19,469 bases of DNA, from NCBI GenBank assembly GCA_016285215.1, contig JAEEQI010000024.1:1-19469 (forward strand). The letters are read 5' to 3'. Within the stretch, counting starts at the first letter, position 1, and each line of letters begins with the position of its first letter. A program made the position numbers and the translations under genes. Below are positions 1 through 6,773 of this stretch, one piece after another. Under the pieces are notes generated by a model, which ran no database searches, had not been told where the DNA came from, and saw only the letters and a list, made by a program, of their open reading frames with translations. This DNA is from Bacteroidales bacterium. Its GTDB lineage: Bacteria; Bacteroidota; Bacteroidia; Bacteroidales; UBA932.

Positions 1-1833
1 TATGCAGGTATCACCGTTGATAACCCGCAAAGGAATGTCAGGGATTGAAGATTGAATATTGAAGATTGAGGATTGATAATTATTGGCTGCACTATCCGAT
101 GCAGAAGTATTTTCAATCTTCAATCTTAAATTATCAATCACTGCGCGCAGGGCAGCTATAGTACTGGAAGGGTTGTAGGCCATTTTGTAGGTCTCACAGC
201 CTGAACCAGGATAGATGATGAGATGTCCCTGCTCGTCAAGGGCTTTCGCACCAAGTTGCTTCGCCTGCCATTGGTAGTGCTCGAAGAAGAAGCGGAGGGT
301 CTCGGTAGCAAGACTAATTTCTCCCCTCTCCTTGGGAGTGGGGTTAGGTGTGAGGATTTCCATTAAGGCGAATTCCAGGGCAGTGTCCCACTCGTATTCC
401 AGCCAGGCATTGCGTTCCACGCCAGGATCGGTGCCTTCGGGGTGTTTACCATATTCAGCGGGATTAGGTAGTCCGAAGTTCTCTATCTGCTCCGTGAACG
501 ATGCACCGCCGTGTCCCCAGTAGTGGCGGGTGCGGGCGATGGCATTGGGCAGCATACGATAGTAGGTGCCTATCTGTGCGTCCATCATGTCATAGTCGCC
601 AGAACGAAGCATAGGCCAGTAGACCAACCGTTGGTTCTGTGCCGTCATCGTACCACCACCCCATTTCCTGTAATCGGGGGTGAAAGTCATGGTGGAGTCC
701 ACATAGACGGGGTCGAAGGTAAAGAGACCACCGTTGAACTTCGTGGGCCACTCGCCGTAGGCGTTGCAGCCAAGCATGTAGCGCATCAGTTCGTAGTTGC
801 GTACCATCTGTGCAGCCTCTGCATTGTCGGTCTGAATCCAACTACGCTGCCAATAGTCATGCCACCAACGGGCAGAGCGCTTGTGCGAATCTCTGACTCT
901 CAAGGAGGGGAAGGCGTATGGAGCAACCGTTCCGCAGCCATCGATAACCTTCTCCTCGTATAGCTGATGTCGCAGATAGCGTAAATCGATGACGATGCAG
1001 GAAGAGCCTAGGTCATTGCACGAATAGTTCCAAGAACGGAAGTCCGTGTCTGCATATTCTCCTATAGTTGTGCCTTCAAACTGGAACCCTGGTGCATACA
1101 TCATCCCTTTCATATTCAACCCGCTGATGGGGTTGTAGAGCGAGTCCTTGATGGCATCGAGCTGCTCACGGGCGACGGTGAAGTCAAAAACAGTCTCTGT
1201 CCGGTTTTGATGCCAGAAACGGAGCACAGCCTGATTGCTTTGGTATATACTCCCCTCCCCCTTGCAGGAGGGGCTGGGGGTGAGGCTTTCAATGCTGTCG
1301 GCAAAGGTCGTGCAGTCCTTCGGCAGAACCCACTTGTACGAGCACTGCTGGCACTCGGCCTTCGTCACGGGACGGTCGCGGTAGCGCCAGCTCTCATAAC
1401 TCAGCGTGGCTCGTCTCTTCTGTTGCGATTCTATCGCAACAAACACTACCGGCTGCTCCACGTCAGCCCATATACGCACCTCCACGCCGCCACCACTTAT
1501 ATATATAGCACCATCGTCAAGGCAAAGCCGCTGCCGGAAGTCATTCCCGTCAAACGGTTTTCCGTCCATACGGAGTCTCCATCGTCCGGCCTTCAGCAAT
1601 GTGTTGTTCTCGTCGAACCACCCGCTCTGCTGCACATAGAAAAGCACATCGCCCCGTTCCACCCACACATTCATGCCAATGTCGTGGCCACCACAGGGCA
1701 TCGATTCACTACTGTTCCTGCTTTGCGTTGTCCACACCACGTCACGTGGTACATAGTCACCGCCTCCGGGTCGGTCGGCACCAATGGCAACAACCATCTG
1801 GAAAAGCATTAGGAAAAACAGAAATACCCTCAT
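1..1833 (-). CDS. DUF5703-type putative glycoside hydrolase, C-terminus cut by window edge
   Basis: The frame is open for 611 codons from the ATG at 1833 to the window edge, with no stop. It starts with a signal peptide (MRVFLFFLMLFQMVVAIGA), so the product is exported. Residues about 30-100 (DVVWTTQSRNSSESMPCGG, DIGMNVWVERGD, WFDENNTLLKAGR) match my memory of the N-terminal domain of DUF5703 proteins. Residues about 340-480 (ELMRYMLGCNAYGEWPTKFN, LVYWPMLRSGDYDMM, RTRHYWGHGGASF) look like the (alpha/alpha)6 six-hairpin glycosidase region of GH95-like enzymes. No characterised activity is known to me. It begins 33 bp after the GH3 stop, so it is probably co-transcribed with that gene. Three short repeat sequences are embedded in frame (residues about 183-196, 493-505 and 565-597). 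Codon use is looser than in the neighbours (AGA, CGA and ATA codons, including ATA-TAT-ATA). Family call is fairly sure; the function is inferred. Confidence 0.75.
   Translation of the reverse strand, partial: MRVFLFFLMLFQMVVAIGADRPGGGDYVPRDVVWTTQSRNSSESMPCGGHDIGMNVWVERGDVLFYVQQSGWFDENNTLLKAGRWRLRMDGKPFDGNDFRQRLCLDDGAIYISGGGVEVRIWADVEQPVVFVAIESQQKRRATLSYESWRYRDRPVTKAECQQCSYKWVLPKDCTTFADSIESLTPSPSCKGEGSIYQSNQAVLRFWHQNRTETVFDFTVAREQLDAIKDSLYNPISGLNMKGMMYAPGFQFEGTTIGEYADTDFRSWNYSCNDLGSSCIVIDLRYLRHQLYEEKVIDGCGTVAPYAFPSLRVRDSHKRSARWWHDYWQRSWIQTDNAEAAQMVRNYELMRYMLGCNAYGEWPTKFNGGLFTFDPVYVDSTMTFTPDYRKWGGGTMTAQNQRLVYWPMLRSGDYDMMDAQIGTYYRMLPNAIARTRHYWGHGGASFTEQIENFGLPNPAEYGKHPEGTDPGVERNAWLEYEWDTALEFALMEILTPNPTPKERGEISLATETLRFFFEHYQWQAKQLGAKALDEQGHLIIYPGSGCETYKMAYNPSSTIAALRAVIDNLRLKIENTSASDSAANNYQSSIFNIQSSIPDIPLRVINGDTCI
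43..139. repeat. AT-rich palindromic insert inside the DUF5703 gene
   Basis: ATTGAAGATTGA occurs twice in tandem (44-55 and 58-69), and its exact reverse complement lies at 113-124. GATTGATAATT at 71-81 pairs with AATTATCAATC at 129-139. The block is far more AT-rich than the surrounding gene. It is read through in frame as a low-complexity peptide (residues about 565-597, with pieces such as NLRLKIEN and NYQSSIFNIQSSI), so it adds about 33 residues without breaking the frame. It resembles the small ATTGAA-type repeats scattered through Bacteroidales genomes (recollection). Confidence 0.7.
321..355. repeat. GC-rich interspersed repeat, copy 1, inside the DUF5703 gene
   Basis: This 35-bp element begins CTCCCCTC and ends TGAGG, with a small internal dyad (CTCC/GGAG). 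It matches the element at 1250-1285 at about 27 of 35 aligned positions with one gap, in the same orientation. It is translated in frame as LTPNPTPKERGE (residues about 493-505). Peptides of this TPxPxPKERGE form recur in unrelated Bacteroidetes and other bacterial proteins, which marks a dispersed repeat rather than a protein motif (recollection). Confidence 0.75.
1250..1285. repeat. GC-rich interspersed repeat, copy 2, inside the DUF5703 gene
   Basis: This 36-bp element begins CTCCCCTC and ends TGAGG, and is the second copy of the repeat at 321-355. It is translated in frame as LTPSPSCKGEG (residues about 183-196), between the N-terminal domain and the rest of the protein. Both copies use the same reading phase, so both give a proline- and glycine-rich loop rather than a stop. 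Confidence 0.75.
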
Positions 1834-1866
1834 ACGATTTAGCAGATGAGATGATGAGTGAACCAC

Positions 1867-4071
1867 TTACAACTTATAATCCATTTTCGTCCGAATGTCG
1901 GCAGAAGATGCACCTATCTCGAAATGTATACGTCCTGTTTCGGGGATGAAGGCGTGAGCTTCGGGACTCCAGTAGGTGAGGTCGGCCTTATCGACAGCCA
2001 GAATGACATCGCGGTTCTCACCAGCGGGAATCATCACGCGCTCGAAGGCCTTGAGCTGACGCTTCGGATGCTCCACCTGTGACTCAGGATAACTGACATA
2101 GAGTTGCACTACCTCATCGCCATCACGACCGCCGACATTCTTCACCGGCACGGAGACATAGACCTTTTGCTTGTCCTGCTTGAGGATTTTCGCCTCGCCA
2201 TATTCGAAACGCGTATAGCTGAGTCCGTAGCCAAAGGGATAGAGCGGCTGACCCTTGAAATACATATAAGTGCGGCCGTTGCGGATGTCGTAGTCCAGCA
2301 TGTTGGGCAGGTCCAGGATGTCGCTTACCCAGGTCTGGGTGGTACGGCCGGCGGGGTTGTAGTCTCCAAAGAGGACATCGGCCAGGGCGTTACCCAGTTC
2401 CTGGCTGCACTGCGTGAGGTGCACAATGCCGGGAACGTTCTTAACGGTCCAGTTGATGGCATACGGGAAGCTGGAGATGAGGGCTACCACGGTGTTGTGG
2501 TTGGCCTGCCAGATAACCTTGATGAGGTCTTCGGTCTCCAGCTGGAGGCTGCGGCGGTCCAGGGCCTCGCGGCCGTCACCGGCTACAGCGCCATAAGCCC
2601 AGGGAGACTGTACGGACTGGGTATCCCAGTCGGGGCTGGTGGTGGGGTGGTTACCTACGCACACGATGCAGATATCGGCCCACTTAGCCAGTTCCTGGGC
2701 GCTGCCGTCAGAGTCCCAGCGCTGGAACCTCACTTCAACGTCAGTCCCCTCCACTTTGGCCTTGATGCCTTCCAGAGGGCTCACGCGATAAGCGGGAAGG
2801 GCGCCGTACCAGTCCTTGAGGACTTTTTCGGCCCTATTACCAAATACGGCAATCTTCTTGACCTTGTTCTTGTCTATGGGGAGGATGTTGCCCTGGTTCT
2901 TGAGCAGCACCACCGACTTCTGGGTTACCAGACGGGCCTTGTCCTTGAACTCCTGACGCTCCCAGGGAATGTCTTCTTCGGAGCCGAAGTCCTGCTGGTC
3001 GTAGGGGCACTGGGCGTCCATCAGGCCCAGGCGCAGCATGGTGCGGAGGTTGGCCTTGGTGCGCTCGTTTACCACTTCCTCGGAGAGGAATCCGGCGTCC
3101 CAGGCGGCCTTAACCTGCTCAAAGCGGGAGTCGATGAAGCGGGACAGACCGGCATCCAGAGCCATCTGGATGGCCTCGTTCACGTCCTTGGCATAGGCGT
3201 GCATCTGAGGCATATACATAAACGGAAGGGCTCCGGCATCATCTACGATGGTGCCTTTCATGCCCCACTCTTCAATGAGGATATTCTTAATAAAGTCGTT
3301 GGCAATACAGGGGACGCCGTTGTAGGCGTTGTAGGCGGTCATCAGGGACATGGAACCGGCCTGTGCGCCTTTCCAGAAGCCATAGCTGTAGTATTCGCGG
3401 AAGAGCTTTTCGTCAAAACGGGAATCGGTCTTGTAGCGGTTGTCCTCGTTGCTGTTGGCCAGGAAGTGCTTCATGAGGGCAGCTCCTCTCCAATACGTAG
3501 GATCGTCTCCCTGGATACCCTTTACCTCGGCAGCCACCAGCTGGCCCACCAGGTAAGGATCCTCACCAAAGCTCTCCTCGGTACGGCCCCAGCGGGGGTC
3601 ACGGGCCAAGTCTGCATTGGGAGCCCACAGGATGAGACTCTTGTAGGGAGCATCCTTGGAATAGAAACGGGCCTCGTAGGACATCACGTCACCTACGATC
3701 CAGGCCATTTCGCGGTCCCACGTCTCACCTACACCGTAAGCCTGAGGGAAGGCGGTACTGTTGGTATACTTGGGCTTGGGACGTCCGGGCCAGCCGCCGC
3801 CAAACTGACCGGCGTTGCCCAGGTTGGGAAGTTCGGCGTCTCCACCGCGTACGATGCCGTGGATAGCCTCCGTAGCACCGGGGTTGGCAATACCCAGACG
3901 GGGTACGCCCTGACCGGTGATGGTTCCCAGTTTTTCCTCAATGGTCATGAGGGAAATAGCATTATCCAGGCGCTCATCCTCAGAGAGTTGCGTGTTCTGG
4001 AAGGGATAATCCTGTGCAAACAAAAGCAGCGAGACGAGCAGCAGGAGGGAGGTGCATGCGATTCGTTTCAT
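1867..4071 (-). CDS. Glycoside hydrolase family 3 (beta-glucosidase/beta-xylosidase type)
   Basis: This is a secreted exo-acting beta-glycosidase of 734 residues. The chosen start is the ATG at 4071 (MKRIACTSLLLLVSLLLFAQ), which gives a clean signal peptide. The frame extends 8 codons further to a TTG at 4095, which would spoil the signal. Residues about 25-330 form the family 3 (beta/alpha)8 domain, with ARDPRWGRTEESFGEDP at 156-171 and KHFLANSNED at 201-210. The nucleophile region is TIVDDAGAL, where Asp278 aligns with the usual nucleophile and Asp277 replaces the common Ser or Thr. The C-terminal alpha/beta sandwich (about 370-600, including EALDRRSL) would carry the acid/base Glu. A fibronectin type III-like domain ends the protein (PLYPFGYGLSYTRFEYG, DEVVQLYVSYP). 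Beta-glucosidase and beta-xylosidase cannot be separated by eye. It lies just after a terminator and 33 bp before the DUF5703 gene. Confidence 0.93.
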   Translation of the reverse strand: MKRIACTSLLLLVSLLLFAQDYPFQNTQLSEDERLDNAISLMTIEEKLGTITGQGVPRLGIANPGATEAIHGIVRGGDAELPNLGNAGQFGGGWPGRPKPKYTNSTAFPQAYGVGETWDREMAWIVGDVMSYEARFYSKDAPYKSLILWAPNADLARDPRWGRTEESFGEDPYLVGQLVAAEVKGIQGDDPTYWRGAALMKHFLANSNEDNRYKTDSRFDEKLFREYYSYGFWKGAQAGSMSLMTAYNAYNGVPCIANDFIKNILIEEWGMKGTIVDDAGALPFMYMPQMHAYAKDVNEAIQMALDAGLSRFIDSRFEQVKAAWDAGFLSEEVVNERTKANLRTMLRLGLMDAQCPYDQQDFGSEEDIPWERQEFKDKARLVTQKSVVLLKNQGNILPIDKNKVKKIAVFGNRAEKVLKDWYGALPAYRVSPLEGIKAKVEGTDVEVRFQRWDSDGSAQELAKWADICIVCVGNHPTTSPDWDTQSVQSPWAYGAVAGDGREALDRRSLQLETEDLIKVIWQANHNTVVALISSFPYAINWTVKNVPGIVHLTQCSQELGNALADVLFGDYNPAGRTTQTWVSDILDLPNMLDYDIRNGRTYMYFKGQPLYPFGYGLSYTRFEYGEAKILKQDKQKVYVSVPVKNVGGRDGDEVVQLYVSYPESQVEHPKRQLKAFERVMIPAGENRDVILAVDKADLTYWSPEAHAFIPETGRIHFEIGASSADIRTKMDYKL

Positions 4072-4105
4072 ATCGGATTGTTTACGTGTTATCAATTACA
4101 TAGTT

Positions 4106-4139
4106 AAAAAACAGAGGGGAAAAATGCTTCCCCTCTGTT
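4106..4139 (-). terminator. Rho-independent terminator after the surface lipoprotein gene
   Basis: A perfect 12-bp inverted repeat (AACAGAGGGGAA at 4110-4121, TTCCCCTCTGTT at 4128-4139) encloses a 6-nt loop. Read on the minus strand it is followed directly by a run of six T residues. It begins 18 bp beyond the lipoprotein stop, in the right place to end the SusC/SusD operon transcript. The GH3 ATG is only 34 bp past the T run, so GH3 expression depends on read-through or on a promoter within the hairpin region. No TAnnTTTG box is evident there. Confidence 0.9.
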
Positions 4140-4156
4140 CAAATCTTTTCCTTTAT

Positions 4157-5854
4157 TTATTTGGAAATCTTGGCGACAAACTCGTAGTCAGGTCCTACGA
4201 ACTTATACACACTGTCAGCCAGCTTGGTCACCACGACCGTCACACCGGGGACTACAAGCTCTTTCACACCACTCTTCATCACGTATGAACCTCCGCCGAT
4301 ACCCCAGTCAGGGAACTCCCAGCCGTTGCACAGCATGCCGGGTTCGGCGGCGTACTCCGTGCTCACGAAGGGACCTTCAATATCGTCACCGGTAGCAGTC
4401 AGTAGCTCGAAGTAGGCGACGACATCCTCTCCCTCACCGATGGTGATGGAGTGCTTGTCCACGCCATTGCCATTGTCGGTAATGACATCCTTTGCAGGAA
4501 TAGCGTCGTCGATATCACCGCCGGGGACATAGTTGGGGCCTGCGGCAGGATAGTCGAAGCCAGGGCCTGTAAAGCTGAAGGCACCGGTGCCAATCTGAGT
4601 AACAGAAACCGTCACACCAGGATCGATAAACTGTTTTTCGCCATTCACAATGTAGTAAGAACCGCCAGAGAAACCCCACTGAGGGAAATTAAAGCCATTG
4701 GCCAGCTGACCTACTTCATGAGCATACTCAGTAGAAACATAATCGCCTTCAACCAAGTCGGTAGATCCTTCCAAAAGGATGAATTCCAGATAAGCCACTT
4801 CCTGGTCATCAGCATCGGTAACGATGATAGGATACTTCTTCACACCAGCCACCACTTCGCCAGTCTGAGTAGAGCAGGCAGTGGGCTCACCAATGGTATA
4901 CTTATGGGTAGGAGCCACAGGGCCAACGGGCTTCTTAGGTCTGGTAAGGGCCGGGATAGCGCCTTCGAAGAGAACCTCGGTGGGATAATCCAAACCCCAG
5001 AAGATGGTCCAGATAACAACATCCTTGTCATCAACCTTCTCTTCGCGGCTGGTAACGGTAATAAGGCCGTCCGTGATCTTCTTGAGAGCAGTAGCCTTAC
5101 CATCACCTACCTCAAACAGGCAGGTTCCCCAGTTGAGGCCCCAGTCACCCATGTCAGGGTTGTCCCAACCGATGCCAAATTCACCGGCATTCACAACACC
5201 ACCTTCAGCGCAGGGATGGTAAACGCCATCGGCCAGATAACCATCTGCGCTATACAGGTCAAGACCAAGGTAGTAACCTTCGCCTTCCCAGATAGTGCTC
5301 CAGGTCTGATAATCAAACGAGGAAGAAATACCGTCAGTAGCCAGCTGCATGGTAACAATACCTTCACCCTTCTGGGCGGACAGCACCTCAGTAAGTTCAA
5401 GCGGATCGGGATCCGGTTCAAAGTTGATATCACCGGAGAAGAAGTAGGTCTTACCTCCTGCTACGGCAGTAATCTGATAGTTGGAGCCTTTCTTGTTAAC
5501 CAGGATATAACCCTCCAGGCCAAGGGAAGTACCATTGACCTTGGTGGCTTCCACTACGGCGTTTCCAATCTTGGAAGTAACAGCCGGGCTAAAGACATAC
5601 TGACCGGGAGCCAGGAAGTAATCGTAACCAATCAGAGTAGTGGTCAGAGTACTGCCATTACCGCTGAGGGTCAGATCGAAGTAACGTCTGTCAATAGACC
5701 ACGTAGCTTCAACATCATCGACTTTGTTGAGCACAACGGCATCGGCCGGCACCGTATACATATCCTCGATTCTGTTGACCGTGGTAGGACCTTCCTTGGT
5801 GCAGGAAAGCACCAAGGCAAGGCCAAGAACCAGTAAACTAGTTATTTTCTTCAT
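4157..5854 (-). CDS. Surface lipoprotein with repeated domains, putative glycan-binding protein (SusE/F position)
   Basis: This 565-residue lipoprotein starts at the ATG at 5854; a TTG two codons upstream is less likely. The signal peptide ends in the lipobox VLSC, with lipidated Cys18. I do not recognise a named family. The protein is built of repeats: residues about 339-436 and 467-562 are clear copies that share AYLEF/AYFEL, VSTEYA, NGxxFPxWG, GGSY and PGVTVxVT. Residues about 165-270 are a diverged copy (YLGLDLYSADG, NPDMGDWG), and residues about 55-145 may be a fourth. Each copy is rich in exposed-type Trp and Tyr, as in carbohydrate-binding surfaces. A proline-rich linker (RPKKPVGPVAP) follows the second unit. 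It lies 21 bp after the DUF3823 gene and is the last gene before the terminator, the usual place for surface glycan-binding proteins in PULs. Role is inferred from position and architecture. Confidence 0.8.
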   Translation of the reverse strand: MKKITSLLVLGLALVLSCTKEGPTTVNRIEDMYTVPADAVVLNKVDDVEATWSIDRRYFDLTLSGNGSTLTTTLIGYDYFLAPGQYVFSPAVTSKIGNAVVEATKVNGTSLGLEGYILVNKKGSNYQITAVAGGKTYFFSGDINFEPDPDPLELTEVLSAQKGEGIVTMQLATDGISSSFDYQTWSTIWEGEGYYLGLDLYSADGYLADGVYHPCAEGGVVNAGEFGIGWDNPDMGDWGLNWGTCLFEVGDGKATALKKITDGLITVTSREEKVDDKDVVIWTIFWGLDYPTEVLFEGAIPALTRPKKPVGPVAPTHKYTIGEPTACSTQTGEVVAGVKKYPIIVTDADDQEVAYLEFILLEGSTDLVEGDYVSTEYAHEVGQLANGFNFPQWGFSGGSYYIVNGEKQFIDPGVTVSVTQIGTGAFSFTGPGFDYPAAGPNYVPGGDIDDAIPAKDVITDNGNGVDKHSITIGEGEDVVAYFELLTATGDDIEGPFVSTEYAAEPGMLCNGWEFPDWGIGGGSYVMKSGVKELVVPGVTVVVTKLADSVYKFVGPDYEFVAKISK

Positions 5855-5875
5855 AATCAAGTCTTTCTTTAGGAT

Positions 5876-6766
5876 TTACCACTCAACCTGGTCCCACTCA
5901 ACTTCCGTAATGGTGGAGAAGTCGGCAGAAACCTTAAAGATGGGAGAGAAATTGTAGTACTTGTCAGAAGCCTGGTTGTAACCATTACCTTCGGCCATGG
6001 CGCCGATACGGAAATAGCGGTCCTGAGAAGCATACTTGAACAGGTCGGCATTCTCGGCAGCCTGGGTGTCAATCTCCAGGGTGATGAGTTCACCGGGATT
6101 AACATCCTTGGCCTTGGCACCCTTATCGTCTTTGGCCAGGTTCATAGCATTAGCACCCACGAAGAGCTGCGTATTACCGGAAAAGACCACATTGGAAATC
6201 TTGTTGGCGCGGGCAGGATCACCCAGCTCCACATAGAAAGTGGCAACCATCTTCTTGGTAGCAGCGTTATAGGTAATCTTGGGATCCTTGATGCGGCAGA
6301 ACGGGAGCACACCAAGATTCATGACATTCTTGCCCTCTTTAAGAACAAAGGTGTTCTTGTCTGCATCCGGCTCGTAGCAAGGAAGCTTTTTGGTAGAGTA
6401 CTTATAGGTACCGGCAAATACCATGGTGTTGGTATACTGGCCGTCAAAACGGACCAGCCAGTCCTGCTCAGTGAGCGTTACGGGATAATCTGCAGGATCA
6501 CCCTTCCAGGTCGGAGGGATATAGCCCAATTCGGTGACCACGATAGAACCATATTTGACGGTGGTAACCGTAGACCAAGTGGACCAGTCAAAGGAAGATG
6601 CCGTAGCAGCCTCCAGGCTCACCACTTCACCGGTCACTACATCCATCAACTTTCCGGTAATCTGGGCGTTGGGGCCGTCGTAGTTGTCCAGCTTGAACAT
6701 ACTGCAAGAAGCCAGCATGGTAACTACGGGAACCAGAAGTGCTATAGATTTGAATACTTTTTTCAT
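5876..6766 (-). CDS. DUF3823 domain lipoprotein
   Basis: This 296-residue lipoprotein has the lipobox MLASC, with Cys21 lipidated. The segment after it (MFKLDNYDGPNAQITGKLMD followed by TGEVV) is the typical start of DUF3823 proteins, which sit next to SusC/SusD in many Bacteroidetes PULs. Residues about 30-130 form the N-terminal beta-sandwich, ending near DGQYTNTMVFAGTYKY. Residues about 140-296 form the C-terminal domain, which contains ADLFKYASQDRYFRIGAMAEG. The family is thought to sit on the cell surface and assist glycan capture; no enzymatic motif is visible. It starts 7 bp after the SusD stop and ends 21 bp before the next lipoprotein, so the three genes are co-transcribed. The ATG at 6766 is the natural start because the signal peptide follows directly. 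Confidence 0.85.
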   Translation of the reverse strand: MKKVFKSIALLVPVVTMLASCSMFKLDNYDGPNAQITGKLMDVVTGEVVSLEAATASSFDWSTWSTVTTVKYGSIVVTELGYIPPTWKGDPADYPVTLTEQDWLVRFDGQYTNTMVFAGTYKYSTKKLPCYEPDADKNTFVLKEGKNVMNLGVLPFCRIKDPKITYNAATKKMVATFYVELGDPARANKISNVVFSGNTQLFVGANAMNLAKDDKGAKAKDVNPGELITLEIDTQAAENADLFKYASQDRYFRIGAMAEGNGYNQASDKYYNFSPIFKVSADFSTITEVEWDQVEW

Positions 6767-6773
6767 TGCTCAA

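Noticed and set aside
1..1833. Possible pseudogene or frameshifted region, since only short closed frames show up there
   Set aside because: Direct translation of the minus strand from 1833 is open for all 611 codons to the edge; it only lacks a stop within the window.
4072..4105. Dedicated GH3 promoter between terminator and ATG
   Set aside because: No TAnnTTTG box or -33 box is visible in the 34 bp; read-through seems simpler, though a promoter overlapping the hairpin is not excluded.
2104..4107. Long plus-strand open frame opposite the GH3 gene (667 codons)
   Set aside because: It mirrors the GH3 coding frame, has no signal or known domain, is valine/glycine/leucine-rich as complement frames are, and GH3 is certain on the other strand.
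4451..5836. Plus-strand open frame of 461 codons opposite the surface lipoprotein
   Set aside because: Shadow of a gene with a clear signal peptide and lipobox on the minus strand.
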